NCBI GenBank assembly: GCA_031423755.1
Contig: JANPGC010000023.1
Span: 1 to 15,905 of the forward strand
Direction: 5' to 3'
Origin: JANMEX01 sp031423755
GTDB taxonomy: Bacteria; Pseudomonadota; Alphaproteobacteria; Rhizobiales; Rhizobiaceae
DNA length: 15,905 nt
Positions 6,531 through 14,120 of the stretch are shown here, in pieces. Each line of letters begins with the position of its first letter. Position 1 is the stretch's first letter. The notes under the pieces are model-generated. The model saw only the letters and a list, made by a program, of their open reading frames with translations. It searched no databases and had not been told where the DNA came from. Made by a program: the position numbers and the translations under genes.

Positions 6531-8387
6531 TCATTCCATGGCTGCCAGTTCGTCGATCAGTCCTTCGATCACCGAAAGCCCCTTGTCCCAGAAGCCCGGA
6601 TCGGCGGCATCCAGCCCGAAGGGCGCCAGCAATTCCGAATGGTGCTTGGTGCCGCCGGCACGCAGCATGTCGAAATATTTCTCCTGAAAGCCCGATGCGG
6701 CATTCTGGTAGACGCCATAAAGCGAGTTCACCAGACAGTCGCCGAACGCGTAGGCATAGACGTAAAACGGCGAATGAATGAAGTGCGGGATGTAGGCCCA
6801 AAAAGTCTCATAGCCGGGCCCGAAATTCACCGCAGGGCCGAGACTTTCCTTCTGGATGTCGAGCCACAGCGCGCCAATCTGGTCAGCAGTCAGTTCGCCA
6901 TTGCGCCGCTCGGTGTGGACCTTGCGTTCAAACTGGTAGAAGGCGATCTGGCGCACGACCGTGTTGATCATGTCCTCTACCTTCTGCGCCAGCATGGCCT
7001 TGCGCTCGCCGATGTCTTTTGTCCGCTCCAGAAGCGAGCGGAACGTCAGCATCTCGCCGAACACCGACGCGGTTTCTGCCAGCGTCAGCGGCGTGGCGCT
7101 CATCAGCGGCCCGCGCGGACCGGCCAGAACCTGATGCACGCCATGTCCAAGCTCGTGCGCGAGCGTCATCACATCGCGCGGTTTGCCCTGATAGTTGATC
7201 AGCACATAGGGGTGCGCCGATGGCACTGTGGGGTGCGCGAATGCGCCGGGGGATTTGCCGGGGCGAAGGCTGGCGTCAATCCAGCGCTTGTCGAAGAATT
7301 GCTTGGCAATGTCAGCCATATCCGGTGAAAATGTTCCGTAAGCGCCAAGCACGGTGTCGCGCGCGGCCTCCCAGCTGATCTTGGCTTTCGGCGCGGTCGG
7401 CAGCGGGGCGTTGCGGTCATAATGCTGCAATTGGTCGAGCCCAAGCCACTTTGCCTTCATCGCATAATAGCGGTGAGACAGGCGCGGGTAGGCGAGCCGC
7501 ACAGCCTCAGCCAGCGCGTCGACAACCTCGCGCTCGACCCTGTTGGCAAGATGGCGCGAGTCGGCGATATCGGTGAAGCCGCGCCAACGGTCGGAGATTT
7601 CCTTGTCCTTTGCCAACGTATTGGTGATCAGCGTGAAGGTGCGGATGTTGTCCGAAAAGGTCTTGGCAAGCGCCTCTGAACCCGCCTTGCGCCTCTCGCG
7701 GTCAGCGTCCTGCAGCAAGTTCAATGTCTGCTCAATCGGCAAAAATTCGCCATTCACGTCGAAGCGCAGGCCCGTCATCGTCTCGTCGAAAAGCCGGTTC
7801 CATGCTGAGCGACCGGTCACCGATTTCTCGAGAAACAGCTGTTCGGTTTTCTCATCCAGCTGATAGGGCTTGTCCTTGCGCAGGTCTTCGATCCAGGGGC
7901 GGTAATGGGCGAGCGCCGGATTTTCTGCCATGGCCTTGTGAAGTTCGGGATCGCTGATCTGGTTGAACTCAAGCGCATAAAACAACAGGTGCGAGGAGGC
8001 TTCGGTGAGCTGTTCCTGGATGTCGCCATAGAGTTTGGCGTTCTCCGGGTTTGCGCTGTCTTCAGCATAAAGGAGCCCTGCATAGGACATTATACGTCCC
8101 ATCAAATCTTCCAGCGCCTCATACTCAATGATCGACTTGGCCAGATCTGCACCACCAACTTTATGTGATTCGGCAGTCAGCATGCCCTTCCACTGCGCCT
8201 CGAACGCCAGTGATTTGGCTTTCGCTGTGGCAATGTCGGCGCTCAGTTCAGCGCTGTTGCGATCGGCGTAGAGGTCGGAAAGGTCCCAAATGGGCAGATT
8301 TTCGCTGGATTCCGGCATGATGGCGGGTGCCGACGTCGCAATTGCCGTTGCGTGATTAAGTTTATGCTTATATAAGCGATCCAGCAT
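6531..8387 (-). CDS. pepF: Oligoendopeptidase F (M3 family zinc metallopeptidase)
   Basis: A 618-residue cytosolic M3B peptidase that cuts short peptides. The zinc site is HELGH (411-415) in MTLAHELGHGVHQVLAG, and the third ligand is Glu438 in TLAETASVFGEML. The N-terminal region begins with the family's WDLSDLYADRNS (34-45), and the C-terminus has YIPHFIHSPFYVYAYAFGDCLVNSLYGVY. No secretion signal is apparent. The start at 8387 is preferred because GGAGAGG lies 6 nt upstream; a second ATG at 8318 (MPESSENLP) lacks a good site but is closer to the usual family N-terminus. It is the first gene of the minus-strand run; a sigma-70-like promoter is proposed at 8435-8464. pabB follows after 91 bp, so it may share a transcript. 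Confidence 0.95.
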   Translation of the reverse strand: MLDRLYKHKLNHATAIATSAPAIMPESSENLPIWDLSDLYADRNSAELSADIATAKAKSLAFEAQWKGMLTAESHKVGGADLAKSIIEYEALEDLMGRIMSYAGLLYAEDSANPENAKLYGDIQEQLTEASSHLLFYALEFNQISDPELHKAMAENPALAHYRPWIEDLRKDKPYQLDEKTEQLFLEKSVTGRSAWNRLFDETMTGLRFDVNGEFLPIEQTLNLLQDADRERRKAGSEALAKTFSDNIRTFTLITNTLAKDKEISDRWRGFTDIADSRHLANRVEREVVDALAEAVRLAYPRLSHRYYAMKAKWLGLDQLQHYDRNAPLPTAPKAKISWEAARDTVLGAYGTFSPDMADIAKQFFDKRWIDASLRPGKSPGAFAHPTVPSAHPYVLINYQGKPRDVMTLAHELGHGVHQVLAGPRGPLMSATPLTLAETASVFGEMLTFRSLLERTKDIGERKAMLAQKVEDMINTVVRQIAFYQFERKVHTERRNGELTADQIGALWLDIQKESLGPAVNFGPGYETFWAYIPHFIHSPFYVYAYAFGDCLVNSLYGVYQNAASGFQEKYFDMLRAGGTKHHSELLAPFGLDAADPGFWDKGLSVIEGLIDELAAME

Positions 8388-8434
8388 TACAATCCTCTCC
8401 TGCCCATCCGGGCGCCGTCCATCACCACCATAGC

Positions 8435-8464
8435 AATATATGTGCGCATTTTGATAACAGACAA
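8435..8464 (-). promoter_or_regulatory. Putative sigma-70 promoter for pepF
   Basis: On the minus strand TTGTCT (8464-8459), an 18-bp spacer, and TATATT (8440-8435) resemble -35 and -10 boxes. This gives a leader of roughly 40 nt before the pepF start, which carries GGAGAGG. It sits in the 155-bp spacer shared with the divergent response regulator gene. For that gene TTGACA (8521-8526) lies too close to its ATG (8543) to serve as an ordinary -35 box. Confidence 0.45.
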
Positions 8465-8542
8465 TTCACTGGTTTTCTTGAGGGCATTTTCAGGCATTGC
8501 TGTCAGCATCCATCCATTCCTTGACAAAGGATATGGGACCAG

Positions 8543-10033
8543 ATGACGGCAAGAATATTGATTGTTGATGACGAGCCCGTGCAACGCCGCCTGTTGGAAG
8601 CGGCAGTGACACGCATGGGTTACGCCTGTCAAACGGCCGAAAATGGCACTGAAGCGCTTGCCGCCTTTGATTCATCTGTGGGTGGAAACATCGCTGTTGT
8701 CATACTTGATTTGATGATGCCAGAGATGGACGGGATGTCGGTTCTGTCGCGCATGCGCGAGCGTGAAATCAATGTGCCGGTGATCGTTCAGACAGGGCAG
8801 GGTGGCCTCGACACGGTCATTACCGCGATGCGGGCCGGAGCGTTTGATTTTGTTGTGAAACCGGTGTCGCCTGAGCGGCTTCAGGTTTCGATTGCCAATG
8901 CGCTCAAGGTCGAGGCACTGGAAGGCGCTTTCAAGCAGATCAAACGCTCTGCCGCGGGCACGTTGACATTCAAGGACATAATTACTCACAGCGCCGCGAT
9001 GGAACGGGTGATCAGGCTTGGGGAAAAAGCTGCCCAGTCAAATATCCCGATTATCATTGAGGGAGAATCCGGCGTCGGCAAGGAAGTTATCGCGCGTGCG
9101 ATTCAAGGCTCCGGCAAGCGCCGCGGAAAGCCGTTTGTCACCGTCAATTGCGGCGCGATTCCCGACAATCTGGTGGAAAGCATTCTCTTTGGCCATGAGA
9201 AAGGCTCCTTTACGGGTGCGCACGAAAAGCACGCGGGCAAATTTGTCGAAGCGGATGGCGGCACGCTTTTCCTCGATGAAATCGGTGATTTGCCGTTGTC
9301 TGCGCAGGTCAAGCTCTTGCGCGCGGTTCAGGAAGGCGAGGTTGATCCTGTCGGCGGACGAAAGACGGTCAAGGTTGATATCCGGCTCATTTCCGCGACA
9401 CACCGCAATCTTGTCGATCAGGTGCGCGAGGGCAATTTCCGCGAGGATCTCTACTACCGCCTGAACGTGTTTCCCATTCATGTTCCGCCGCTTCGGGAGC
9501 GTCAAGAAGACATTCCGCTGCTTGTCCGGCATTTCGTTGCGAGATTTGCAGCTGAGGAAGGCCGTAAAAACCTGAAGGGCGTCTCGCCTGCTGCTCTTGC
9601 GATGCTCAAATCATTTGCGTGGCCCGGCAATGTGCGGCAGCTGGAAAATGCTGTTTTCCGGTCTGTGGTCATGTGTGATGGTCCGGAACTGCAGCCGGAG
9701 GACTTTCCGCAAATCCATTCGCAGACGTCGCGCATCGAATCCGCCCTGTCGCTTCCCGAGGCGGATCGCGAGGAAATGCTGGATGCGCCCGTCGCTGCAA
9801 ATCCGGAATTTGAGTTTGGCGCTGCCCTGCCGATCCTGACCCGTGAAGGCGACATGCGCCTGATGGTGGAGATTGAAGAGGACGTAATCCGCCGGGCAAT
9901 TGCGCATTATGACGGGCAGATGAGCGAAGTTGCCCGCCGGCTGGGCATTGGCCGCTCGACCCTGTATCGCAAGCTGAAGGAATTCGGGATCGACACCGAA
10001 GGCGAGCCTGAAGAGGCCGTCCACGCCGCCTGA
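8543..10033 (+). CDS. Sigma-54-dependent response regulator (NtrC family)
   Basis: A 496-residue three-domain activator. The receiver (about 1-120) has acidic Asp10/Asp11 (IVDDEP), phospho-acceptor Asp56 (ILDLMMPEMDG), Thr84 and Lys106 (FVVKPVS). The AAA+ domain (about 145-385) has Walker A GESGVGKE (174-181), GSFTGA (221-226, the sigma-54 contact loop, Ser in place of the usual Ala), Walker B TLFLDEIGDL (241-250), the region REDLYYRLNVFPIHVPPLRER (300-320), and AWPGNVRQLEN. A Fis-type helix-turn-helix ends the protein (DGQMSEVARRLGIGRSTLYRKLKEFGI, 457-483). ATP-driven sigma-54 open-complex formation is the family role. No sensor kinase is encoded nearby, so it is an orphan here. It resembles TacA-like regulators; the target genes are unknown. 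ATG 8543 is preceded by GGGA. The stop runs directly into a large hairpin. Confidence 0.94.
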   Translation: MTARILIVDDEPVQRRLLEAAVTRMGYACQTAENGTEALAAFDSSVGGNIAVVILDLMMPEMDGMSVLSRMREREINVPVIVQTGQGGLDTVITAMRAGAFDFVVKPVSPERLQVSIANALKVEALEGAFKQIKRSAAGTLTFKDIITHSAAMERVIRLGEKAAQSNIPIIIEGESGVGKEVIARAIQGSGKRRGKPFVTVNCGAIPDNLVESILFGHEKGSFTGAHEKHAGKFVEADGGTLFLDEIGDLPLSAQVKLLRAVQEGEVDPVGGRKTVKVDIRLISATHRNLVDQVREGNFREDLYYRLNVFPIHVPPLRERQEDIPLLVRHFVARFAAEEGRKNLKGVSPAALAMLKSFAWPGNVRQLENAVFRSVVMCDGPELQPEDFPQIHSQTSRIESALSLPEADREEMLDAPVAANPEFEFGAALPILTREGDMRLMVEIEEDVIRRAIAHYDGQMSEVARRLGIGRSTLYRKLKEFGIDTEGEPEEAVHAA

Positions 10034-10177
10034 GCGTCTGGCCGAAAACTCGACTGCAACGGCCAACTGATGCGGCTTTCTGCGCTTCCGGTGCTCACGT
10101 ACCCAAAAGTACGCTCCGCTCCGGTTCTCGAAAGCCGCAGCATTTGACTCGCTGCAGCGAGTTTTGGGCCAGACGCT
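10033..10177 (+). repeat. 145-bp imperfect palindrome (extragenic repeat), possibly also terminator of the upstream regulator
   Basis: The outer arms AGCGTCTGGCCGAAAACTCG (10033-10052) and its complement at 10158-10177 match at 19 of 20 positions. A middle stem TGCGGCTTTC (10071-10080) pairs perfectly with GAAAGCCGCA (10130-10139). An inner imperfect stem ends in GTAC (10099-10102), loop CCAAAA, GTAC (10109-10112). All arms share a centre at about 10105. The first base of the left arm is the last base of the regulator's TGA stop. Its size and mosaic stem structure resemble mobile extragenic palindromes (RIME/MITE-like) of Hyphomicrobiales. Family membership is inferred from memory of such sequences. 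Confidence 0.7.
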
Positions 10178-10411
10178 ACGTCGCATCTTGTTGATAAAGC
10201 AGATTAACTGCGATTCCCTTTTGCCAATTTACGTTCCCTTCACCATGTTATAAACAGCGGTTAGGCTATCTTTGCGTTGCCACCCTGTTGACGCAATTTT
10301 GGTCTTACTAATCGGCTGTTAACCAAAACCGCCGACACTGGTCATGGTAAACAGTATCTGAAGGGCGGTATTCGGCCCTGATGATCAGAGTAATGACTGG
10401 TGGATGCGGAC
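10178..10411. other. Gene-free leader region upstream of the DUF882 gene
   Basis: Together with the palindrome this is the only gap of more than 300 bases (10034-10411). I see no ORF with coding character. It is more AT-rich than its surroundings. A 9-bp inverted repeat with one mismatch, CTGTTAACC (10316-10324) and GGTAAACAG (10346-10354), and a small stem AGGGC/GCCCT (10362-10379) lie before the start. TTGACG (10288-10293) could be a -35 box but has no convincing -10 at normal spacing. One GANTC site (GATTC, 10212-10216) is present. The promoter probably lies here but cannot be fixed by eye. Confidence 0.4.
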
Positions 10412-12202
10412 ATGAGGGGCGGTTTGACGGGAACTGGGTTGATAAGCGCTTTGACGGCGAAAATGGCACGCATGACGGCTGCAGCAGTGGCAGTCGGCTT
10501 TGCCATGCTTGCACCATCGCAGGCGCTGGCCGAGACCCGCACGCTCAAAATTTACCACGTCCATCTCAATGAACGCAGCGAGATCACCTACAAGCGCGAT
10601 GGCAAATACCTGAAAGACGGGCTCAACAAGCTCAACCGCGCCCTGCGCGACTGGCGGCGTAACGAGCCGACGAAGATGGACCCCGCGCTGTTTGACGTGA
10701 TTTGGGAAGTGTACCGCAAGACGGGCGCGCGCGGCTATATCAACGTTATCGGCGGTTACCGTTCTCCGGCGACGAACTCGATGCTGCGCAAGCGCTCGAA
10801 CGGCGTTGCCGAGAAGAGCCAGCACATTCGCGGCAAGGCGATGGACTTTTACATTCCAGGCGTTTCGCTGAAGGCGCTTCGCTATGCGGGCTTGAAGGTG
10901 CAAGCCGGCGGTGTTGGCTACTACCCGACTTCCGGCTCTCCTTTCGTGCACATGGACGTTGGCAATGTGCGTCATTGGCCACGCATGAACCGCAGCGAGT
11001 TGATGGCTGTGTTTCCGGACGGCAAGACCATCCATGTTCCCAGCGATGGAAAGCCGCTCGCCGGATATAATGTTGCGATGGCGTCCTATCAGTCGCGCAA
11101 GGCGCGTGGTGGCGGTGCCATCGTAGCGGGTGGCGGCGAAGTCGTGAAGCGCAAGTCTCTGCTTGCGGCACTGTTTGGCGGCGGTGCAGATGAGGAAGAA
11201 GACATTGGCGGCGGCGAGGAAGTGGCGGTTGCTGCGGCCAAGCCGAAGCCAATCAAGAAGCAGGCCGCCCCGCTTGATCCTGACCCGCTGCCGCAGGCAC
11301 CTGCCCAGCCTGTAATTGTTGCCACGCTGCCGCGCCGCGAACAGGCCGATGCGCTTGATGCGCCGCGCCCTGATGCGGATTTGGACAAGCAGGAAGCGCT
11401 GGCATTTGCTGTACCGGTACCAAGCAAGAAGCCGCGTTTTGCCGCCGTGCAGAAGGCGATAGCCGAGCCTGACCAAGCCGTGATTGCCGCTGCGATTGCC
11501 AATGGCAATGGTGAGGTTGTTGCCGCCGCCGTTGATCCGGCCGACGAAGCCGCCGCAATCCGCGCAGCTTTGGGCCAGGATGCACTGCCAACCGAAGAAC
11601 CGCTCTTTGCCGGTGTCGTTCCCGTGCCGGGCAAGAAGCCAAAATCGCCGGAAGTGTTGCTTGCATCTGTGGCAGTGCCTGCGCCGCGCCCTGTCCTTGA
11701 AGACTATACCACTGAGGTCGCTCTTGCTGTGCCGGCCGTTGATGATATCGCCGCGCTTGCTGCCGTTGATGCCCAAGACGATTTGGCTGCAGAGGCGGAA
11801 GCAGGCGAGGTGATTGTTGCGTCCGTGCCTGCGCCTGCGGCCAGACCCGTTGCTCCCGTGGCATCGATGCGCTCTGCGATGATCGAAGACGGCGTCGCCG
11901 AAATTGATCCGGCTGTGAAGACGACGTCCAAGGGTGCGAAGCCGAAGTCCAAGGATATCAAGCCGGGCTTGAAAGCAAAGGCCACTGCGCCGACGCCTAA
12001 AGTCGGCAGGTTTGCCTTGAACACCGCTCCGGTCGCCATCGAAAACCAGCCGATTGCGCCTGAATATGCCCAAGCGCTGGTCCGGGCCGCGCCGACCGAA
12101 GTCTACGTGGCGGGCTTTTCGAAGGCTGGCCCGCTTGAGGCTGGAAAATTCACCGGCAAGGCCGTTAACTTCTTGCGCATCGCAAAGTTCGAAACCCAAT
12201 AG
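10412..12202 (+). CDS. Secreted DUF882 / peptidase M15-like protein with long Pro/Ala/Val-rich C-terminal tail
   Basis: 596 residues from ATG 10412 (a GTG at 10400 would add four). A signal-type hydrophobic segment (about 22-36) ends SQALA, predicting cleavage near residue 40 and export to the periplasm. The DUF882 domain (about 41-200) has GGYRSPATN (114-122), SQHIRGKAMDF (136-146) and FVHMDVG (178-184). His138, Asp145 and His180 fit the HxxGxAxD...H zinc site of M15 D,D-peptidases, so cell-wall peptide cleavage is the likely role. A Glu three residues before the last His, as in VanX-type enzymes, is absent. Residues 235-525 form a low-complexity tail with repeats such as VPVPSKKPRF and VPVPGKKPKS. 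The protein ends in the conserved-looking block FTGKAVNFLRIAKF. No GPI or LPXTG-type anchor is seen. Confidence 0.88.
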   Translation: MRGGLTGTGLISALTAKMARMTAAAVAVGFAMLAPSQALAETRTLKIYHVHLNERSEITYKRDGKYLKDGLNKLNRALRDWRRNEPTKMDPALFDVIWEVYRKTGARGYINVIGGYRSPATNSMLRKRSNGVAEKSQHIRGKAMDFYIPGVSLKALRYAGLKVQAGGVGYYPTSGSPFVHMDVGNVRHWPRMNRSELMAVFPDGKTIHVPSDGKPLAGYNVAMASYQSRKARGGGAIVAGGGEVVKRKSLLAALFGGGADEEEDIGGGEEVAVAAAKPKPIKKQAAPLDPDPLPQAPAQPVIVATLPRREQADALDAPRPDADLDKQEALAFAVPVPSKKPRFAAVQKAIAEPDQAVIAAAIANGNGEVVAAAVDPADEAAAIRAALGQDALPTEEPLFAGVVPVPGKKPKSPEVLLASVAVPAPRPVLEDYTTEVALAVPAVDDIAALAAVDAQDDLAAEAEAGEVIVASVPAPAARPVAPVASMRSAMIEDGVAEIDPAVKTTSKGAKPKSKDIKPGLKAKATAPTPKVGRFALNTAPVAIENQPIAPEYAQALVRAAPTEVYVAGFSKAGPLEAGKFTGKAVNFLRIAKFETQ

Positions 12203-12214
12203 CTCCTGAATAGG

Positions 12215-12233
12215 GCGGGCCGCTGTGGCCCGC
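12215..12233. terminator. Hairpin between convergent DUF882 and eda genes
   Basis: GCGGGCC (12215-12221), loop GCTGT, GGCCCGC (12227-12233) form a perfect 7-bp GC-rich stem 13 nt after the DUF882 stop and about 27 nt from the eda stop. No strong U-run follows on either strand, so a bidirectional terminator is plausible but not certain. Confidence 0.5.
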
Positions 12234-12259
12234 GCCGATGTCAGATTGTTTGTGCGACT

Positions 12260-12895
12260 TCAGCCGCGAATTTTTGCAGCCGCGGCGGCGAGCTTTTCAA
12301 TGGTTGCCCAATCACCCGCATCGACTGCCGCCTTTGGCGCGACCCATGAGCCGCCGACACATATGACATTCGGCAGCGACAGGTAGTCCATCGCATTCTT
12401 CTCGGTGATGCCGCCGGTCGGGCAGAATACCGCGCCTGCAAGCGGCGACGAAAACGCCTTGAGCATCGACACGCCGCCAGCCTGTTCAGCCGGGAAGAAT
12501 TTCAGCACCGAATAGCCTTGCGCGAACATTTCCATCACTTCGCTTGGCGTGATTGCGCCCGGCAGCAGCGGCACGTCCGAGTCATCAGCGGCCTTGCGCA
12601 AATCCTTGGTGCAGCCCGGTGAAACGATGAACTTTGATCCCGCCTTCACGGCCTTTTCATACTGCTTGGGATCGAGAATTGTGCCGGCCCCAACAATGCA
12701 GTTTTCAACTTCACCCGCCACCCGCTTGATTGCATCAAGTGCGTCTTTGGTCCGCAATGTAATTTCAATCGCCGGAAGGCCGCCCGCCGCGAGCGCTCTG
12801 GCCAGCGGCACGGCATCCTTGGCGTTTTCGATCAGCAAGACCGGAATAACCGGTTGCCCTTTGAGAACTTTGAGGAGTTGTTCGGTCTTCTGCAT
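12260..12895 (-). CDS. eda: 2-dehydro-3-deoxy-6-phosphogluconate aldolase (KDPG aldolase; also 4-hydroxy-2-oxoglutarate aldolase)
   Basis: This class I aldolase of the Entner-Doudoroff pathway splits KDPG into pyruvate and glyceraldehyde-3-phosphate. From ATG 12895 it has 211 residues, the normal length. Family marks are PVIPVLLIENAKDAVPLARAL (15-35), GLPAIEITLRT (39-49) with catalytic Glu44, CIVGAGTILD (66-75), KFIVSPGC (88-95), PGAITPSEVMEMFAQG (112-127), LKFFPAEQAGG (131-141) with Schiff-base Lys132, FCPTGGI (157-163), and CVGGSWVAPK. The open frame runs on to 13093, but the extra 66 residues have no family match, and AGGAG lies 7 nt before ATG 12895. It stands alone: convergent with the DUF882 gene and divergent from trhO, with a 181-bp shared upstream region and no edd next to it. 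Confidence 0.95.
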   Translation of the reverse strand: MQKTEQLLKVLKGQPVIPVLLIENAKDAVPLARALAAGGLPAIEITLRTKDALDAIKRVAGEVENCIVGAGTILDPKQYEKAVKAGSKFIVSPGCTKDLRKAADDSDVPLLPGAITPSEVMEMFAQGYSVLKFFPAEQAGGVSMLKAFSSPLAGAVFCPTGGITEKNAMDYLSLPNVICVGGSWVAPKAAVDAGDWATIEKLAAAAAKIRG

Positions 12896-13076
12896 GGCGG
12901 GCTCCTGATGACGGTTGCGCAAAAACGCTTTCTCTGCCCCTCTACCGCCAGAGCGGATTTGAGTCCATCTGGTTCGATCCAATTTGGTGCCGACCAGCAG
13001 ATTCGAGTGGCGATCAATCGTGTTTCGAGCGCATTTCATTTGCCAAAAAGCGCTGTGATTGGCTAAACGGGCGATC

Positions 13077-14003
13077 ATGGACAAGCCATCCACAAACCAT
13101 CCGGTTGCCGTTGCCGCGCTGTATCGCTTTGCCCGGTTCGAGCGCTTTGCCGACTATCAGCGGCCATTGTTGGACATGACAGAGCGGCTCGGTATCAAGG
13201 GGACGCTGCTTCTTGCGTCCGAAGGCATCAACGGAACGGTAGCCGGGACGCCAAGCGCGATTGACGAGTTGGTTGCCTATCTGGGTTCGATTGCCGAGAT
13301 CGCCGGCATGGAGATCAAATACAGCCAAGCCGCCGCGATGCCGTTCCTGCGCATGAAAGTCCGGCTGAAGAAAGAGATCGTGACCATGGGCGTGCCGGGC
13401 ATCGACCCGCTGCTGAGCGTGGGCACTTACGTGGCACCCAAGGACTGGAACGCGCTCATCGCTGATCCGGATACGATTGTTATCGATACACGCAACACTT
13501 ACGAAACAAAGGTCGGGAGCTTCGCCAATTCCGTTGATCCGGACACTGAGGCTTTCACCGAATTTCCGGATTGGCTTCGTCTGAAAAAACCTGATTTTGC
13601 CGGCAAGAAGGTCGCCATGTTCTGCACTGGCGGTATTCGCTGCGAAAAGGCGACCGCTTTTGCAAAAGAAATAGGCATTGAGGATGTTTACCATCTCAAG
13701 GGGGGGATTCTGGCCTATCTTGAACAGGTTCCTGCACAGGAAAGCCGTTGGCAGGGTGAATGTTTCGTCTTTGACGAGCGCGTGTCGGTCGGGCACGGGT
13801 TGGCGCTGGGAGACGCGGTTTTGTGCCGGGCCTGCCGGATGCCTCTGACATCGGACGATTGTGCGAGCCCGCTTTATGCAGACGGGCTTTCGTGCCCGCA
13901 CTGTCATGGCCTGCGCACAGACAAGGAACGCGCCCGCTATGCCGAACGCCAGAAGCAGATGCTGCTCGCCAAGCAGCGGGGCAACCGCCATATCGGTTCG
14001 TAA
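13077..14003 (+). CDS. trhO: tRNA uridine(34) hydroxylase, rhodanese-related (TrhO/YceA)
   Basis: TrhO hydroxylates U34 of certain tRNAs with O2 to 5-hydroxyuridine, a precursor of wobble modifications. From ATG 13077 it has 308 residues. The N-terminal acylphosphatase-like domain has YRFARFERFADYQRPLL and GTLLLASEGINGTVAGTP (42-59). The rhodanese domain contains PKDWNALIADPDTIVIDTRN (121-140), EFPDWL, and the active-site loop MFCTGGIRCEKA (181-192) with Cys183, followed by HLKGGILAYLE. The C-terminus has two CxxC pairs (Cys250/253 and Cys273/276) and basic residues, consistent with a small zinc-binding, RNA-contacting tail. An in-frame TTG at 13059 was rejected in favour of the ATG, though its ribosome site (ACGGGCG) is weak. 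Confidence 0.93.
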   Translation: MDKPSTNHPVAVAALYRFARFERFADYQRPLLDMTERLGIKGTLLLASEGINGTVAGTPSAIDELVAYLGSIAEIAGMEIKYSQAAAMPFLRMKVRLKKEIVTMGVPGIDPLLSVGTYVAPKDWNALIADPDTIVIDTRNTYETKVGSFANSVDPDTEAFTEFPDWLRLKKPDFAGKKVAMFCTGGIRCEKATAFAKEIGIEDVYHLKGGILAYLEQVPAQESRWQGECFVFDERVSVGHGLALGDAVLCRACRMPLTSDDCASPLYADGLSCPHCHGLRTDKERARYAERQKQMLLAKQRGNRHIGS

Positions 14004-14034
14004 GGAGCCTCATTGCAGCGGCTGTGAAGTGAAT

Positions 14035-14068
14035 TGATTGTCGCGGTTACATTGTAATGCCGCAATCA
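14035..14068 (+). promoter_or_regulatory. Nested dyad upstream of the DUF533 gene (operator candidate)
   Basis: An exact TTACA-T-TGTAA palindrome (14047-14057) is centred within an outer pair TGATTG (14035-14040) and CAATCA (14063-14068). Both have nearly the same centre (about 14052). It is 50-85 nt before the gene's start and has no following U-run on the plus strand, so it looks more like a protein-binding site than a trhO terminator. The regulator is unknown. Confidence 0.45.
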
Positions 14069-14120
14069 GGCACATACTTGCGTGGATGCCGCGACCGGTG
14101 GCTTTTATCTGGAGACTATG

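Noticed and set aside
6273..7328. 351-codon plus-strand frame across pabB and pepF
   Set aside because: Antisense to two well-identified genes, no family features, and it spans their intergenic gap only by chance.
8521..8549. TTGACA as -35 box for the response regulator
   Set aside because: The -10 box would fall inside the coding sequence after ATG 8543, with no match there.
8387..8632. 81-codon minus-strand frame ending at the pepF start (TAATG)
   Set aside because: The overlap looks like coupling, but the frame begins inside the response regulator gene on the opposite strand, covers the pepF promoter candidate and has no ribosome site or family likeness.
10288..10316. TTGACG as -35 box of the DUF882 gene promoter
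   Set aside because: No acceptable -10 hexamer at 16-18 bp; the nearest TACTAA is only 12 bp away.
10385..12199. 604-codon open frame antisense to the DUF882 gene
   Set aside because: It mirrors the Ala/Pro/Val-rich GC-biased sense gene; its product is Arg/His/Gly-rich without recognisable domains, while the sense frame has a signal peptide and M15-like motifs.
12896..13093. 66-residue N-terminal extension of eda
   Set aside because: KDPG aldolase begins near MQKTEQLL; AGGAG sits before that ATG and the extension overlaps the trhO start.
13014..13991. 325-codon minus-strand frame opposite trhO
   Set aside because: Complete shadow of a gene with intact rhodanese active site; its product lacks any domain I recognise.
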